A stretch of DNA of 64,000 bases. It comes from Oceanirhabdus seepicola. GTDB lineage: Bacteria > Bacillota > Clostridia > Clostridiales > Clostridiaceae. Where the stretch lies: the NCBI RefSeq assembly GCF_023684385.1, contig NZ_JAGSOJ010000003.1, positions 1 through 64,000 on the forward strand, given 5' to 3'. The position numbers and the translations under genes were made by a program. Under the pieces are notes generated by a model. That model made no database searches, was not told where the DNA came from, and was given only the letters and a program-made list of their open reading frames with translations. Positions 9,255-17,463 of this stretch are shown piece after piece; the first letter of the stretch is position 1, and each line of letters starts with the position of its first letter.

Positions 9255-9986
9255 ATGAAGTTAAATTCAAAAACCATAGGGATTATTCTTATTGTAATTT
9301 TATTTGGAGGAATTAGCCTTTCTAAAGGGTTGAATATTTGGCATACTGAATCAACTAAAGTGCCTGTTGTATTTAAAGAAGGGGAATTTGAGGGAGAGTA
9401 TAATCCTGCTGATATAAGAGGTTCCTATACATTTGAAGATATAAATAATGCGTTTCAAATATCACCTGAAGAATTGGCAAAAGCTTTTGGATTAAATAAT
9501 ATTGGTGAAGCTTCTTTAATTAAAGTAAAAGACTTGGAAGATTTATATGGTGGTTTAGAAGGGGATAAGGAAATTGGAACAGCTTCAGTTAGATATTTTG
9601 TTGCACTTTATAAAAATTTACCTTATGAAATGGTTGAGGAGATTTATCTTCCTAAATCAGCAGTTGAAATGTTGAAGACTGAAAAAAAAATCAGCCAAGA
9701 ACAAAAAGAATATCTTAATGAACATACAGTGGATATATCAAACATAAAAGATCAGAATGAGATTTCGGAGAAGGACTCTGAAGATAATGATGAAAAGTTC
9801 ATAAAAGGAAAAACAACTTTTGAAGAAGTAATAGATTGGGGAGTCTCTAAAGAGAGCTTAGAAGAAATAATTAATGGGAAGATATATGATGAAGCTGTAG
9901 TTATAAGAGACTACTGTATGGAAAATGGAGCAGAATTTTCTCAAATAAAAGAAGCAATTCAGAAAAAAATAGATGATATAGGATAA
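9255..9986 (+). CDS. Unknown membrane-anchored protein partnered with the 4Fe-4S protein
   Basis: A 243-residue protein with an N-terminal hydrophobic anchor (about residues 6-24, TIGIILIVILFGGISLS); the rest is probably outside the membrane and is acidic. Two helical modules look alike: residues about 52-130 (NPADIRGSYTFEDINNAF, SPEELAKAFGL) and about 178-240 (IKGKTTFEEVIDWGV, SKESLEEIING). This suggests an internal duplication of a small helix-rich domain. There are no cysteines or heme motifs to bind a redox centre. It follows the 4Fe-4S gene by four bases with a GGAGG site, so it probably forms a complex with that protein. I do not recognise the family with certainty. Confidence 0.75.
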   Translation: MKLNSKTIGIILIVILFGGISLSKGLNIWHTESTKVPVVFKEGEFEGEYNPADIRGSYTFEDINNAFQISPEELAKAFGLNNIGEASLIKVKDLEDLYGGLEGDKEIGTASVRYFVALYKNLPYEMVEEIYLPKSAVEMLKTEKKISQEQKEYLNEHTVDISNIKDQNEISEKDSEDNDEKFIKGKTTFEEVIDWGVSKESLEEIINGKIYDEAVVIRDYCMENGAEFSQIKEAIQKKIDDIG

Positions 9987-10075
9987 ATTTCACTATAGAA
10001 TTTATTAAAAATTTTTTTTTGAGATTGGTTATGCATAATATGGGAAAAGAAAGTGCTGAAAAATCGGCACTAAGG

Positions 10076-10091
10076 TGCAAAAATATTTGCA
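10076..10091. promoter_or_regulatory. Upstream activator dyad 1
   Basis: TGCAAAAATATTTGCA is a 16-bp near-perfect palindrome (seven of eight positions pair). It lies about 200 bp upstream of the -24/-12 promoter, the usual distance for a sigma-54 enhancer site. A related dyad lies at 10149-10164. Confidence 0.65.
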
Positions 10092-10148
10092 TAAAAGAAG
10101 TTAAAATAAAAAAATAATATTCAAAAAAGTAATATTTTTACAAAAAGG

Positions 10149-10164
10149 TGCAAATTATTTTGCA
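10149..10164. promoter_or_regulatory. Upstream activator dyad 2 (also part of a terminator-like hairpin)
   Basis: TGCAAATTATTTTGCA repeats the TGCAAA/TTTGCA half sites of the first dyad. The centres are 73 bp apart, close to seven helical turns. It extends to a 20-bp palindrome (GGTGCAAA, TTAT, TTTGCACC) flanked by A5 and T5, so it can also form a factor-independent terminator for the upstream genes. Both roles may be real. Confidence 0.6.
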
Positions 10165-10283
10165 CCTTTTTAATATTACGTGAATACTGAAATGAATAAA
10201 GTGAATAAATATTCTAAAAATTTAGAAATATTCAAAGATTATGGTGAAAAATATAAAAAAAGAAAAATAATTTAGTGCAAAAC

Positions 10284-10300
10284 TTGGCACGGAAATTGCT
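10284..10300 (+). promoter_or_regulatory. Sigma-54 (-24/-12) promoter of the ornithine operon
   Basis: TTGGCACGGAAATTGCT fits the sigma-54 consensus TGGCAC-N5-TTGC exactly, with GG and GC ten bases apart. It lies 122 bp upstream of ord. A gene for a sigma-54 activator is encoded 2 kb upstream. Confidence 0.88.
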
Positions 10301-10421
10301 TAAATAATAAATGTGAAGAAATTTGAGATAAATACAATGTATTTTTAATGATAAATCGCAGATAATATTAAATCTGTGTATTAACGAATTTATAATAAAA
10401 AATAAACAGGGGGAATTAAAA

Positions 10422-11468
10422 ATGAGAGAAAACGTTAAAATTGCTATTTGGGGATTTGGAGCTATGGGAAGTGGAATGGCTAGAATGCTTCTTAAGAAAA
10501 AAGGTGTTGAGATTGTAGGAGTTTGTGATATGCATCCTGCAAGAGCAGATAGAGATATGTATGAAGTTTTAGGAATTGAAAGAGGAGATAGAAAGCCAGT
10601 AATAATTAATAAGAATATTGAAGAAGTTGTAACAGAAAAATGCTGTGACTTATGTTTATGTGCTACAGATTCATTTACACAAAAAGCTTTCCCAAGATTA
10701 AAATATGTTCTTGAAAAGAAAGTTAATGTAATATCAACAGCAGAAGAGATGTCATATCCTCAAGCTCAGAATCCAGAACTTGCTGCAGAGTTAGATAGAA
10801 TCGCAAAAGAAAATGGAGTTTCAATTTTAGGAACTGGTATTAACCCAGGACTAATAATGGATTTATTAGTTGTATGTTTAACTGGATGTATGACAGATGT
10901 TGAACATGTTGAAGCAAAGAGAGTAAATAGTTTATCTCCATTTGGACCAGCAGTAATGGAAGAACAAGGTGTAGGAATTACTGTAGAGGATTTCAATAAC
11001 GGTGTTAAAGATGGCTCTTTAGCTGGACATGTTGGTTTCTCAGAGTCTATCAGAATGATTGGAGATGCTATTGGATGGAATGTTGAAAAGCTTGAGCAAC
11101 AAATGAAGCCAATCGTTACAACTGTTGATAGAAAATCACCATATGGATTTGCAGCAGCTGGTAATGTAGCAGGTGTTAACATGACAGGACAAGGATATGT
11201 TGATGGAGAAGTTAAAATTGATATGATTCACCCACAACAAATAGAGCCAGAGATGGAAGGAACATTCACTGGAGATTACATAACAATCAAAGGTACTCCA
11301 GAAGTAAATATGGCAATCAAACCTGAGGTTGAAGGTGGACTAGGAACAATCGCTATGTGTGTTAATATGATTCCACAGGTTATTAATGCTGATGCTGGAT
11401 TGAAAACTATGCTTGATTTACCAGTACCTAGAGCAATCATGGGTGACATGAGAAACATGATTAAATAG
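10422..11468 (+). CDS. ord: 2,4-diaminopentanoate dehydrogenase
   Basis: A 348-residue NAD(P)-dependent oxidoreductase. It oxidises (2R,4S)-2,4-diaminopentanoate to 2-amino-4-oxopentanoate with release of ammonia, the third step of ornithine oxidation. A Rossmann nucleotide site lies at the N-terminus (WGFGAMGSG, residues 10-18) and a dihydrodipicolinate-reductase-like fold follows (GTGINPG near residue 138). Position and order ahead of ortA, ortB, oraS and oraE match the known clostridial cluster, which supports the assignment more than the fold alone. The start ATG at 10422 has a GGGGG site. It is the first gene after the -24/-12 promoter. Confidence 0.93.
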   Translation: MRENVKIAIWGFGAMGSGMARMLLKKKGVEIVGVCDMHPARADRDMYEVLGIERGDRKPVIINKNIEEVVTEKCCDLCLCATDSFTQKAFPRLKYVLEKKVNVISTAEEMSYPQAQNPELAAELDRIAKENGVSILGTGINPGLIMDLLVVCLTGCMTDVEHVEAKRVNSLSPFGPAVMEEQGVGITVEDFNNGVKDGSLAGHVGFSESIRMIGDAIGWNVEKLEQQMKPIVTTVDRKSPYGFAAAGNVAGVNMTGQGYVDGEVKIDMIHPQQIEPEMEGTFTGDYITIKGTPEVNMAIKPEVEGGLGTIAMCVNMIPQVINADAGLKTMLDLPVPRAIMGDMRNMIK

Positions 11469-11606
11469 ATAAAAATAAAAAATATAAAAATATAAAAATA
11501 AAAAATATAAAAAAATAGATATAAAGATATGATTGATTATTAAAATGAGGATTTTGAATATGATTTAAATGTGTTTTGGAAATAACCCAGTAGGACGGTG
11601 ATTAAT
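11469..11606 (+). other. A-rich spacer between ord and ortA
   Basis: The stretch 11469-11520 is almost pure A/T and contains two copies of an ATAAAAATAAAAAATATAAA-like unit. It has no hairpin and no T-run. It may act as an unstructured intercistronic linker; no promoter is evident. Confidence 0.5.
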
Positions 11607-11903
11607 ATGATAAAAAAAGGTACTTGGGTGGAGGTTGAGAGAACAGTCTTAGAACCAGAAGAGAGATCACCTCATATACCTGAAGATACTAAGAAAACTC
11701 CTTTGATTATGTGGATTAAAGGTTTCTGCCTTGAGGACTGTGAAATAGGTGAGTGGGTTAAGGTAGAGACAATAATAGGAAGAGTTGAAGAAGGTAAGGT
11801 AGTGAATGTTGAGCCAAACTATACTCATAGCTTTGGAAATTATATTGGAGAAACATCATATATAGGAAAGCAAGCAAAGGCTATTCTTAGAGGAGAGGAA
11901 TAA
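11607..11903 (+). CDS. ortA: 2-amino-4-ketopentanoate thiolase, alpha subunit
   Basis: A small 98-residue subunit, if started at ATG 11607 (MIKKGTWVEVE) rather than the GTG at 11598, which lies almost on top of the AGGACGG site. It pairs with OrtB to cleave 2-amino-4-oxopentanoate with coenzyme A into acetyl-CoA and alanine. It contains a compact beta-rich region (IKGFCLEDCEIGEWVKVETIIGR). Identification rests on size, sequence character and position directly before ortB, as in other ornithine fermenters. It is 14 bp from ortB and so cotranslated. Confidence 0.9.
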   Translation: MIKKGTWVEVERTVLEPEERSPHIPEDTKKTPLIMWIKGFCLEDCEIGEWVKVETIIGRVEEGKVVNVEPNYTHSFGNYIGETSYIGKQAKAILRGEE

Positions 11904-11917
11904 GGGGGTGAAGTGGA

Positions 11918-13330
11918 ATGAACAAGTATGAAAAGATGATGGGAAGAAAAAGCGAGATAATGATAAAGTCTGTCGGTGTTGATTATGATCAGTATGAATA
12001 TGGGAAAATTGCTTTTGATTACGAAAAATTAATGAGAGATACAGGCTATACTCTTGATGATGTTATGAAGATTCAGCAGGAAACAGGAGTAGGTAATACA
12101 CCTTTATTAGAACTTAGAAATATGACTGAACTTGCTAGAAAGGTATCTAAAACAGGTAAGGCTGCTAGGATAATGGTAAAGGATGAACAATGCAATCCAT
12201 CTGGAAGCTATAAGGATAGAAGAGCATCTGTTTCAGTATTTGAGGCAAAGAAAAAAGGTTATAAAGGTGTAGTTTCAGCAACTTCTGGAAATTATGGAGC
12301 TGCAGTTGCTTCTCAAGCTAATATGAGAGGTCTAGATTGTATTATTGTTCAGGAGTGTTTTGATTCAAGAAAAGTTGGTCAACCTGAGATTGTAGAGAAG
12401 GCTAGAAAGTGTGAATGTTTTGGTGCTGAAGTACTTCAATTAACTGTTGGACCAGAACTTTTCTACACATTCTTAAAGGTGTTAGATGATACATCTTTCT
12501 ATAATGCTTCACTTTACTCAAATTACGGAGTAGCTGGTGTTGAAACTCTCGGTTATGAAATAGCTGAGGAATGTAGAGAGAAATTTGGTAAAGATCCAGA
12601 AGTTGTTATATGTACACATGCTGGAGGAGGAAATCTTACTGGTACAGCGAGAGGACTAAAAAAGGCGGGAGCTCTTCAAACAAAAGTTGTTGGAGCATCA
12701 GCTAATTTATCAGGACTTCATATGGCATCTGATACTCAATTTAACAGAAAGTCATTTACAACAGGGCATACTGGTTTTGGAATACCATTCATGACTAACC
12801 CTGATAGATCAGATGTTCCTAGAAGCGCAGCTAGACCGTTAAGATATATGGATAGATATGTTACGATTTCACAAGGTCAGATATTCTATATGACTGAGTT
12901 ACTTGCTCAAATAGAAGGCCTTGAGAGAGGACCTGCTGGAAATACTTCTCTTGCAGCTGCATTTGTTATTGCTCAAGAAATGGAGAATGATGAGATTATT
13001 GTAGTTCAGGAAACAGAATATACAGGAGCAGGAAAACACGTTGGCCCGCAGCTATCATTTGCTAAGGAGAACGGTATTAAGGTTATGAAAGGGAATCCAT
13101 CAGAAGAAATCCCAGGAGAGAATATAATACTTCCAGAGCATCCAGAAAAGTTTACTCTTCAAGAGATGGATCTTAATGGATACAGAAGATCATTGATAAA
13201 GAATGTAGTTAAGGGATTAGAAGATAAGACAATTGGAAAAGAAGATCTTGAGTATCTATGCGAAGAAACTAGACTTGATCAAGTTAAAGTATTAGAGATG
13301 TTAAGCGAATTCGATATATGTGTAAAATAA
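11918..13330 (+). CDS. ortB: 2-amino-4-ketopentanoate thiolase, beta subunit (PLP enzyme)
   Basis: A 470-residue, fold-type II PLP enzyme resembling threonine synthase. The PLP lysine is Lys99 in NPSGSYKDRRAS. A glycine-rich phosphate site follows (SATSGNYGAA), then THAGGGNLTGTARG. With OrtA it performs the thiolytic cleavage of 2-amino-4-oxopentanoate to acetyl-CoA and alanine, which yields the energy of this pathway. The annotation "threonine synthase" would be the common mistake; the operon context argues against it. A GGGGGTG ribosome site precedes the ATG. Confidence 0.94.
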   Translation: MNKYEKMMGRKSEIMIKSVGVDYDQYEYGKIAFDYEKLMRDTGYTLDDVMKIQQETGVGNTPLLELRNMTELARKVSKTGKAARIMVKDEQCNPSGSYKDRRASVSVFEAKKKGYKGVVSATSGNYGAAVASQANMRGLDCIIVQECFDSRKVGQPEIVEKARKCECFGAEVLQLTVGPELFYTFLKVLDDTSFYNASLYSNYGVAGVETLGYEIAEECREKFGKDPEVVICTHAGGGNLTGTARGLKKAGALQTKVVGASANLSGLHMASDTQFNRKSFTTGHTGFGIPFMTNPDRSDVPRSAARPLRYMDRYVTISQGQIFYMTELLAQIEGLERGPAGNTSLAAAFVIAQEMENDEIIVVQETEYTGAGKHVGPQLSFAKENGIKVMKGNPSEEIPGENIILPEHPEKFTLQEMDLNGYRRSLIKNVVKGLEDKTIGKEDLEYLCEETRLDQVKVLEMLSEFDICVK

Positions 13331-13348
13331 TTATTATGGAGGATGAAC

Positions 13349-13711
13349 ATGAAGAGAGAAGATGATTTCGAGAAAAGAAGAGAACATTTAAAGAACTTAA
13401 GTAGTGAACAATTAAAAGAGAGATTTTGGGCATTGACTGAAGAGGTTGTTAAGCCTTTAGTTGAACTTGCTGAGAAGAATACATCTGCTTCAATCGAGCG
13501 TTCCGTTCTATTAAGAATGGGAATCTCTAGTATTGAAGCTGGGGAGATAATAAAACAAGGAAGTGCATGGAACTTACTAGGAAAAGGTATGGGAAATGTA
13601 GTACTTACTTATGCTAAGATGAACAATATAGAATATAGAGAAGCTGCTAAAGAGTTGGCAGAAGGTAAGGGTTGGAATGAAGTAAGCCAGAAGATGAGAG
13701 GTGAGAACTAA
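13349..13711 (+). CDS. oraS: D-ornithine 4,5-aminomutase, S subunit
   Basis: A 120-residue helical small subunit. The ATG at 13349 (MKREDDFEKRRE) is preferred because the GGAGG site is six bases upstream; the ATG at 13343 touches that site. OraS and OraE form the B12- and PLP-dependent mutase that moves the terminal amino group of D-ornithine to give 2,4-diaminopentanoate. The stop overlaps the start of oraE (TAATG), so the subunits are made by coupled translation. Confidence 0.93.
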   Translation: MKREDDFEKRREHLKNLSSEQLKERFWALTEEVVKPLVELAEKNTSASIERSVLLRMGISSIEAGEIIKQGSAWNLLGKGMGNVVLTYAKMNNIEYREAAKELAEGKGWNEVSQKMRGEN

Positions 13712-15930
13712 TGCAGGATAAGTTAGAAAAGAACATTAAGCTTGATGTTGATGAGATATTAAAAGACTTAGATAAGTACGAGCCAAGAAGAAGAGGTTGG
13801 CATTGGAGAGAGCCTCATGAAACTGGTAAAATAGGAGAGTTCCAATATAGTGAAATTTCAAAAAGTTTAAATAATTACGAGGGGATCCCAGCAGCTCCTA
13901 GCTTTGGGAATATTGATCCACAACCTATGCCAGTTATAACTTCAGAGGTTGCATCAGGAAGATTTGAAGATGATTTAAGAAGAATGAGAATGGCTGCATG
14001 GCATGGTGCTGATCACTTGATGGTTATCAGAACAGCTGGACAATCTCACTTTGATGGATTGATAGAAGGATCTCCAGAGGGAACTGGTGGAGTTCCAATA
14101 ACAAGAAAGCAAGTTAGAGCTACAAGAAAAGCTATTGATTTAATAGAAGATGAAGTAGGAAGAGAGATTAACTTCCACTCATATGTTTCAGGAGTAGCAG
14201 GACCAGACGTTGCAGTAATGTTCGCAGAAGAGGGAATCAATGGTGCTCACCAAGATCCTCAGTACAACGTACTTTACAGAAACATTAATATGGTAAGATC
14301 ATTTGTTGATGCAGCAGTTGCTAAAAGAATAATGGCTTGGGCTGATATTCTTCAAATAGACGGTGCTCATAATGCTAATGCTACAGCTATGAAAGGATAT
14401 GCTGTTATGCCTGAACTTATGGTTCAGCATGCTATAAATAGTAAATTTTCTGAAATGGTTGGAATGAAGAAAGAGAATATAGCACTTTCTACAGTTCCAC
14501 CAAGTGCAGCACCAGCTCCATTATTAAAGCTTGACCTTCCATATGCAGTTGCTTTAAGAGAATTCTTCTCAGATTATAAGATGAGAGCACAGATGAACAC
14601 TAAATACATGACTTCTTGTACAAGAGAAGCAACAGTAACACACTGCATGAACTTATTAATATCAGCATTAACTTCAGCTGACATTCAGAGTACAATCACT
14701 CCTGATGAGGGAAGAAATGTACCTTGGCATTACAATAACATCCATGCTACAAACACTGCAAAGCAAGCATTGATCTCTATGGATGGAATTAAAGAGATGG
14801 TTCAGCTTAAAGAAACTGGTTACTTAGCTGATACAGTTAGAGATATACAAGAGAGAGCTATATTATTCATGGAGGAAATAATTGAGGAAGGTGGATACTT
14901 CCAAGCAGTTGAAAAAGGATTCTTTATTGATTCTGGTAATTATCCTGCAAGAAACAATGATGGTATTCCAAGAGACATAGATAAAGGTGTTGCAGCAGGT
15001 ACTGTTGTTGAAAGAGAAGAAGATTACTTCGCTCCAGTATGTGCACACTTTGGATATAACAACGTACCAGAAGAGTATAATAAGCCATGTGACGCTATTA
15101 ATGATTGTACATTATGTGATCACTCTAAGATAGTTTACATTGATGAGTTAGATGAGGAAGATAATGTAGCAAATAGAATGGAAAGAGTTAAAGATGATGG
15201 AACTATAACTCCTGAGGTTGAGTGGAAGAAAGATGGATACGTAACAGTAACATTATTCATACCAGAGGATGAATTAGTTTCAGAGGCAGCTGCTCTAGAA
15301 ATAGGAAGAAAGATGAATCTTACTGATGTTGAAATAATTCATAAGCAGGTGCAACAAGCTTCAGAAGGAACACTTGTTGAGATTAAAGGTAGAGTAAGCT
15401 TCACTGTTGATAAGGCAACTCTTAAGGTTCCTGAGAAGGTTAAGGTTCTTGATGAGATGTTTATGAAAGATTATATAGCTGAGAAGCCAATGAAGGTTGT
15501 ATGTGCTACTGTTGGAGAAGATGAACACTCAGTTGGACTAAGAGAAACAATAGATATTAAGCACGGTGGTATTGAAAAGTATGGTATCAAGTACGAGTAT
15601 CTTGGAACTTCTTGTCCAATAGAAAAACTTGTTGATGCTGCTATAGAATGTGAAGCAGATGTAATTCTTGCAAGTACAATAATTACACATAATGATGTTC
15701 ATACAAAGAACATGAAGAAGATTCACGATCTTTGTGTTGAAAAAGGGGTAAGAGATAAGCTAATTCTAGCTTGTGGTGGTACTCAGGTAACAAATGAGAT
15801 TGCAAAAGCAAATGGAATGGATGCTGGATTTGGAAGAGGTAAAAGAGGTAAGCACGTTGCTACATTCTTGATTGAAGAGAGAATGAGAAAGCAAGGAGAC
15901 GATAGAGAGAGAGTTTATATAGCAGAATAA
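13711..15930 (+). CDS. oraE: D-ornithine 4,5-aminomutase, E subunit
   Basis: The 739-residue catalytic subunit. The N-terminal part forms the TIM-barrel substrate domain. The C-terminal Rossmann domain carries the base-off cobalamin motif DEHSVG (Asp604, His606, Gly609). Lys617 in the following IDIKHGG segment stands 11 residues after that histidine, the same spacing as His618 and Lys629 of the characterised clostridial enzyme, where the lysine holds PLP. All key residues are therefore present. The enzyme needs adenosylcobalamin and is prone to inactivation, which fits the MutL-like gene that follows. Confidence 0.97.
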   Translation: MQDKLEKNIKLDVDEILKDLDKYEPRRRGWHWREPHETGKIGEFQYSEISKSLNNYEGIPAAPSFGNIDPQPMPVITSEVASGRFEDDLRRMRMAAWHGADHLMVIRTAGQSHFDGLIEGSPEGTGGVPITRKQVRATRKAIDLIEDEVGREINFHSYVSGVAGPDVAVMFAEEGINGAHQDPQYNVLYRNINMVRSFVDAAVAKRIMAWADILQIDGAHNANATAMKGYAVMPELMVQHAINSKFSEMVGMKKENIALSTVPPSAAPAPLLKLDLPYAVALREFFSDYKMRAQMNTKYMTSCTREATVTHCMNLLISALTSADIQSTITPDEGRNVPWHYNNIHATNTAKQALISMDGIKEMVQLKETGYLADTVRDIQERAILFMEEIIEEGGYFQAVEKGFFIDSGNYPARNNDGIPRDIDKGVAAGTVVEREEDYFAPVCAHFGYNNVPEEYNKPCDAINDCTLCDHSKIVYIDELDEEDNVANRMERVKDDGTITPEVEWKKDGYVTVTLFIPEDELVSEAAALEIGRKMNLTDVEIIHKQVQQASEGTLVEIKGRVSFTVDKATLKVPEKVKVLDEMFMKDYIAEKPMKVVCATVGEDEHSVGLRETIDIKHGGIEKYGIKYEYLGTSCPIEKLVDAAIECEADVILASTIITHNDVHTKNMKKIHDLCVEKGVRDKLILACGGTQVTNEIAKANGMDAGFGRGKRGKHVATFLIEERMRKQGDDRERVYIAE

Positions 15931-16005
15931 TACCGTTAATTTGGGGAAGTTTTGGGGAATTATTTAAATATAGAGACTAAAGAACGAGAAGAAAGAACAA
16001 ATATT

Positions 16006-16031
16006 GAGGACACCTTAGGGTGTTCTCTTTT
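16006..16031 (+). terminator. Hairpin attenuator between oraE and the MutL-like gene
   Basis: GAGGACACC (16006-16014) pairs with GGTGTTCTC (16019-16027) across a TTAG loop, followed by TTTTC. It is a short factor-independent terminator or attenuator. It would lower transcription of the reactivase and racemase genes relative to the mutase. Confidence 0.65.
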
Positions 16032-16064
16032 CAGAAATTGATAGAAATTCGTGGAGGTGAAATG

Positions 16065-17393
16065 ATGAAAGCAGATTATATAATAGCTGAGATTGGAAGT
16101 ACTACTACATTGGTAACAGCTTTTGACTTCAGTGGTGAATTACCACATGTATTAGCACAAGGAAAGGGATATACAACAGTTCTTGAAGGTGATGTCACCA
16201 TTGGACTTAAGCAGGCTATAGATGATATTGAAAGACAGATCGAAGAGAAACTTACTTGGGATAGAATGATAGCAACAAGTAGTGCAGCTGGCGGTCTTAA
16301 AATGACAGTTCATGGACTTGTTCACGATATGACAGTAAAAGCAGCGAGAGAAGCAGCTCTTGGCGCTGGTGGAATAATAAAAATGGTTACATCAGGAAAG
16401 ATGAGAGCAAGTGATATTAGAAGGATAAAGAAAATTCAACCAAACTTGATAATGATAGCTGGTGGTACAGATCATGGGGAAAGAGATACTGCACTATTTA
16501 ACGCTGAACTTATTAGAGAAGCAGATTTAGATATACCTGTAATATACTGTGGCAATGTTGCTAACCAGGAAGAGATAAGAGAGATATTTGAGGGAAAAGA
16601 GTTGTATGTTGTTGATAATGTATATCCTAGAATAGATGAGTTAAATGTTGAACCTGCTAGAGATGTTATTCAGAATGCATTTGAAAACAATATAATCAAG
16701 GCACCTGGTATGGATAAGATAAGGGATATGGTTGATGGAGCCATAATGCCAACACCAGGAGCTGTTATGCAGGCAACAAAGATGCTTTATGAAATGATAG
16801 GAGATGTTATTGTTTTAGACGTTGGTGGAGCAACTACTGACCTCCATTCAGTTACTGAGGGTGGAGCTGATATTGCAGATATATTAGTAAATCCAGAACC
16901 AAAAGCTAAGAGAACAGTTGAAGGAGATCTTGGATTATTTGTTAACAGTAAGAATGTAATTGATCTTCTAGCTGAAAGGGATCTTGAAGGACTTACAAAA
17001 GAATATGTAACCGAGCACATAAGAGCAATTCCAGAAAGTGATGAAGAGAGAGAATGCAGTGAGATTCTCTGTAAAAAAGCTGTTGAACTTGCGGTTGCAA
17101 GACATGCTGGATATGTGAAGAGATTATTTGTTGGTAAGAATAGCTTTGTTGCATATGGAAAAGACCTATCTAAAGTTCAATATATAGTTGGAACAGGTGG
17201 TGCTTTAACAAGATTGCCACATGGAAGAGAGATACTTGAGGGAATAAAGTATAGAGGCGAAGACATTTCAATGTTACCTCGTGAAGATGCTAAGATAAAG
17301 ATTGATACCATGTACATCATGGCATGCGCAGGAGTGCTAAGTTTAGAAGATGAAGAGGCGGCTAGAAAATTATTAGAGTTCAGTATTCACTAA
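16065..17393 (+). CDS. MutL/GlmL-family ATPase associated with ornithine aminomutase
   Basis: A 442-residue protein of the actin/Hsp70-like ATPase superfamily. The phosphate loop is near the N-terminus (IAEIGSTTTLVTAFD), with VLDVGGATTDLHS near residue 255 and VGTGGALTRLPHG near 375. GlmL/MutL proteins accompany B12-dependent glutamate and ornithine mutases and are thought to maintain or reactivate them. The start at ATG 16065 has GGAGG seven bases upstream; a neighbouring ATG at 16062 is also possible. The gene lies behind an attenuator after oraE and before ornithine racemase, so it belongs to the pathway operon. Its exact activity is inferred. Confidence 0.88.
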   Translation: MKADYIIAEIGSTTTLVTAFDFSGELPHVLAQGKGYTTVLEGDVTIGLKQAIDDIERQIEEKLTWDRMIATSSAAGGLKMTVHGLVHDMTVKAAREAALGAGGIIKMVTSGKMRASDIRRIKKIQPNLIMIAGGTDHGERDTALFNAELIREADLDIPVIYCGNVANQEEIREIFEGKELYVVDNVYPRIDELNVEPARDVIQNAFENNIIKAPGMDKIRDMVDGAIMPTPGAVMQATKMLYEMIGDVIVLDVGGATTDLHSVTEGGADIADILVNPEPKAKRTVEGDLGLFVNSKNVIDLLAERDLEGLTKEYVTEHIRAIPESDEERECSEILCKKAVELAVARHAGYVKRLFVGKNSFVAYGKDLSKVQYIVGTGGALTRLPHGREILEGIKYRGEDISMLPREDAKIKIDTMYIMACAGVLSLEDEEAARKLLEFSIH

Positions 17394-17463
17394 CCGAATT
17401 TTGAAATAATTCAATCACAGCAGCGATAATATAAAGAATTTGATATTAATGGGGGAGATTATT

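Larger units (their letters stand above)
9987..10421 (+). other. Regulatory spacer upstream of the ornithine operon
   Basis: No gene is present. The spacer holds two copies of a 16-bp dyad (TGCAAA, four bases, TTTGCA) at 10076-10091 and 10149-10164, and a -24/-12 promoter at 10284-10300. The 10421 end has a GGGGG ribosome site for ord. A longer hairpin around the second dyad could also serve as a terminator. Confidence 0.8.

Noticed and set aside
11469..11520. A/T-only repeated stretch between ord and ortA as a promoter or repeat element
   Set aside because: Low-complexity sequence without promoter elements or hairpin; most likely a simple linker.
11918..13330. Threonine synthase
   Set aside because: The fold fits, but position between ortA and oraS identifies it as the OrtB thiolase subunit.
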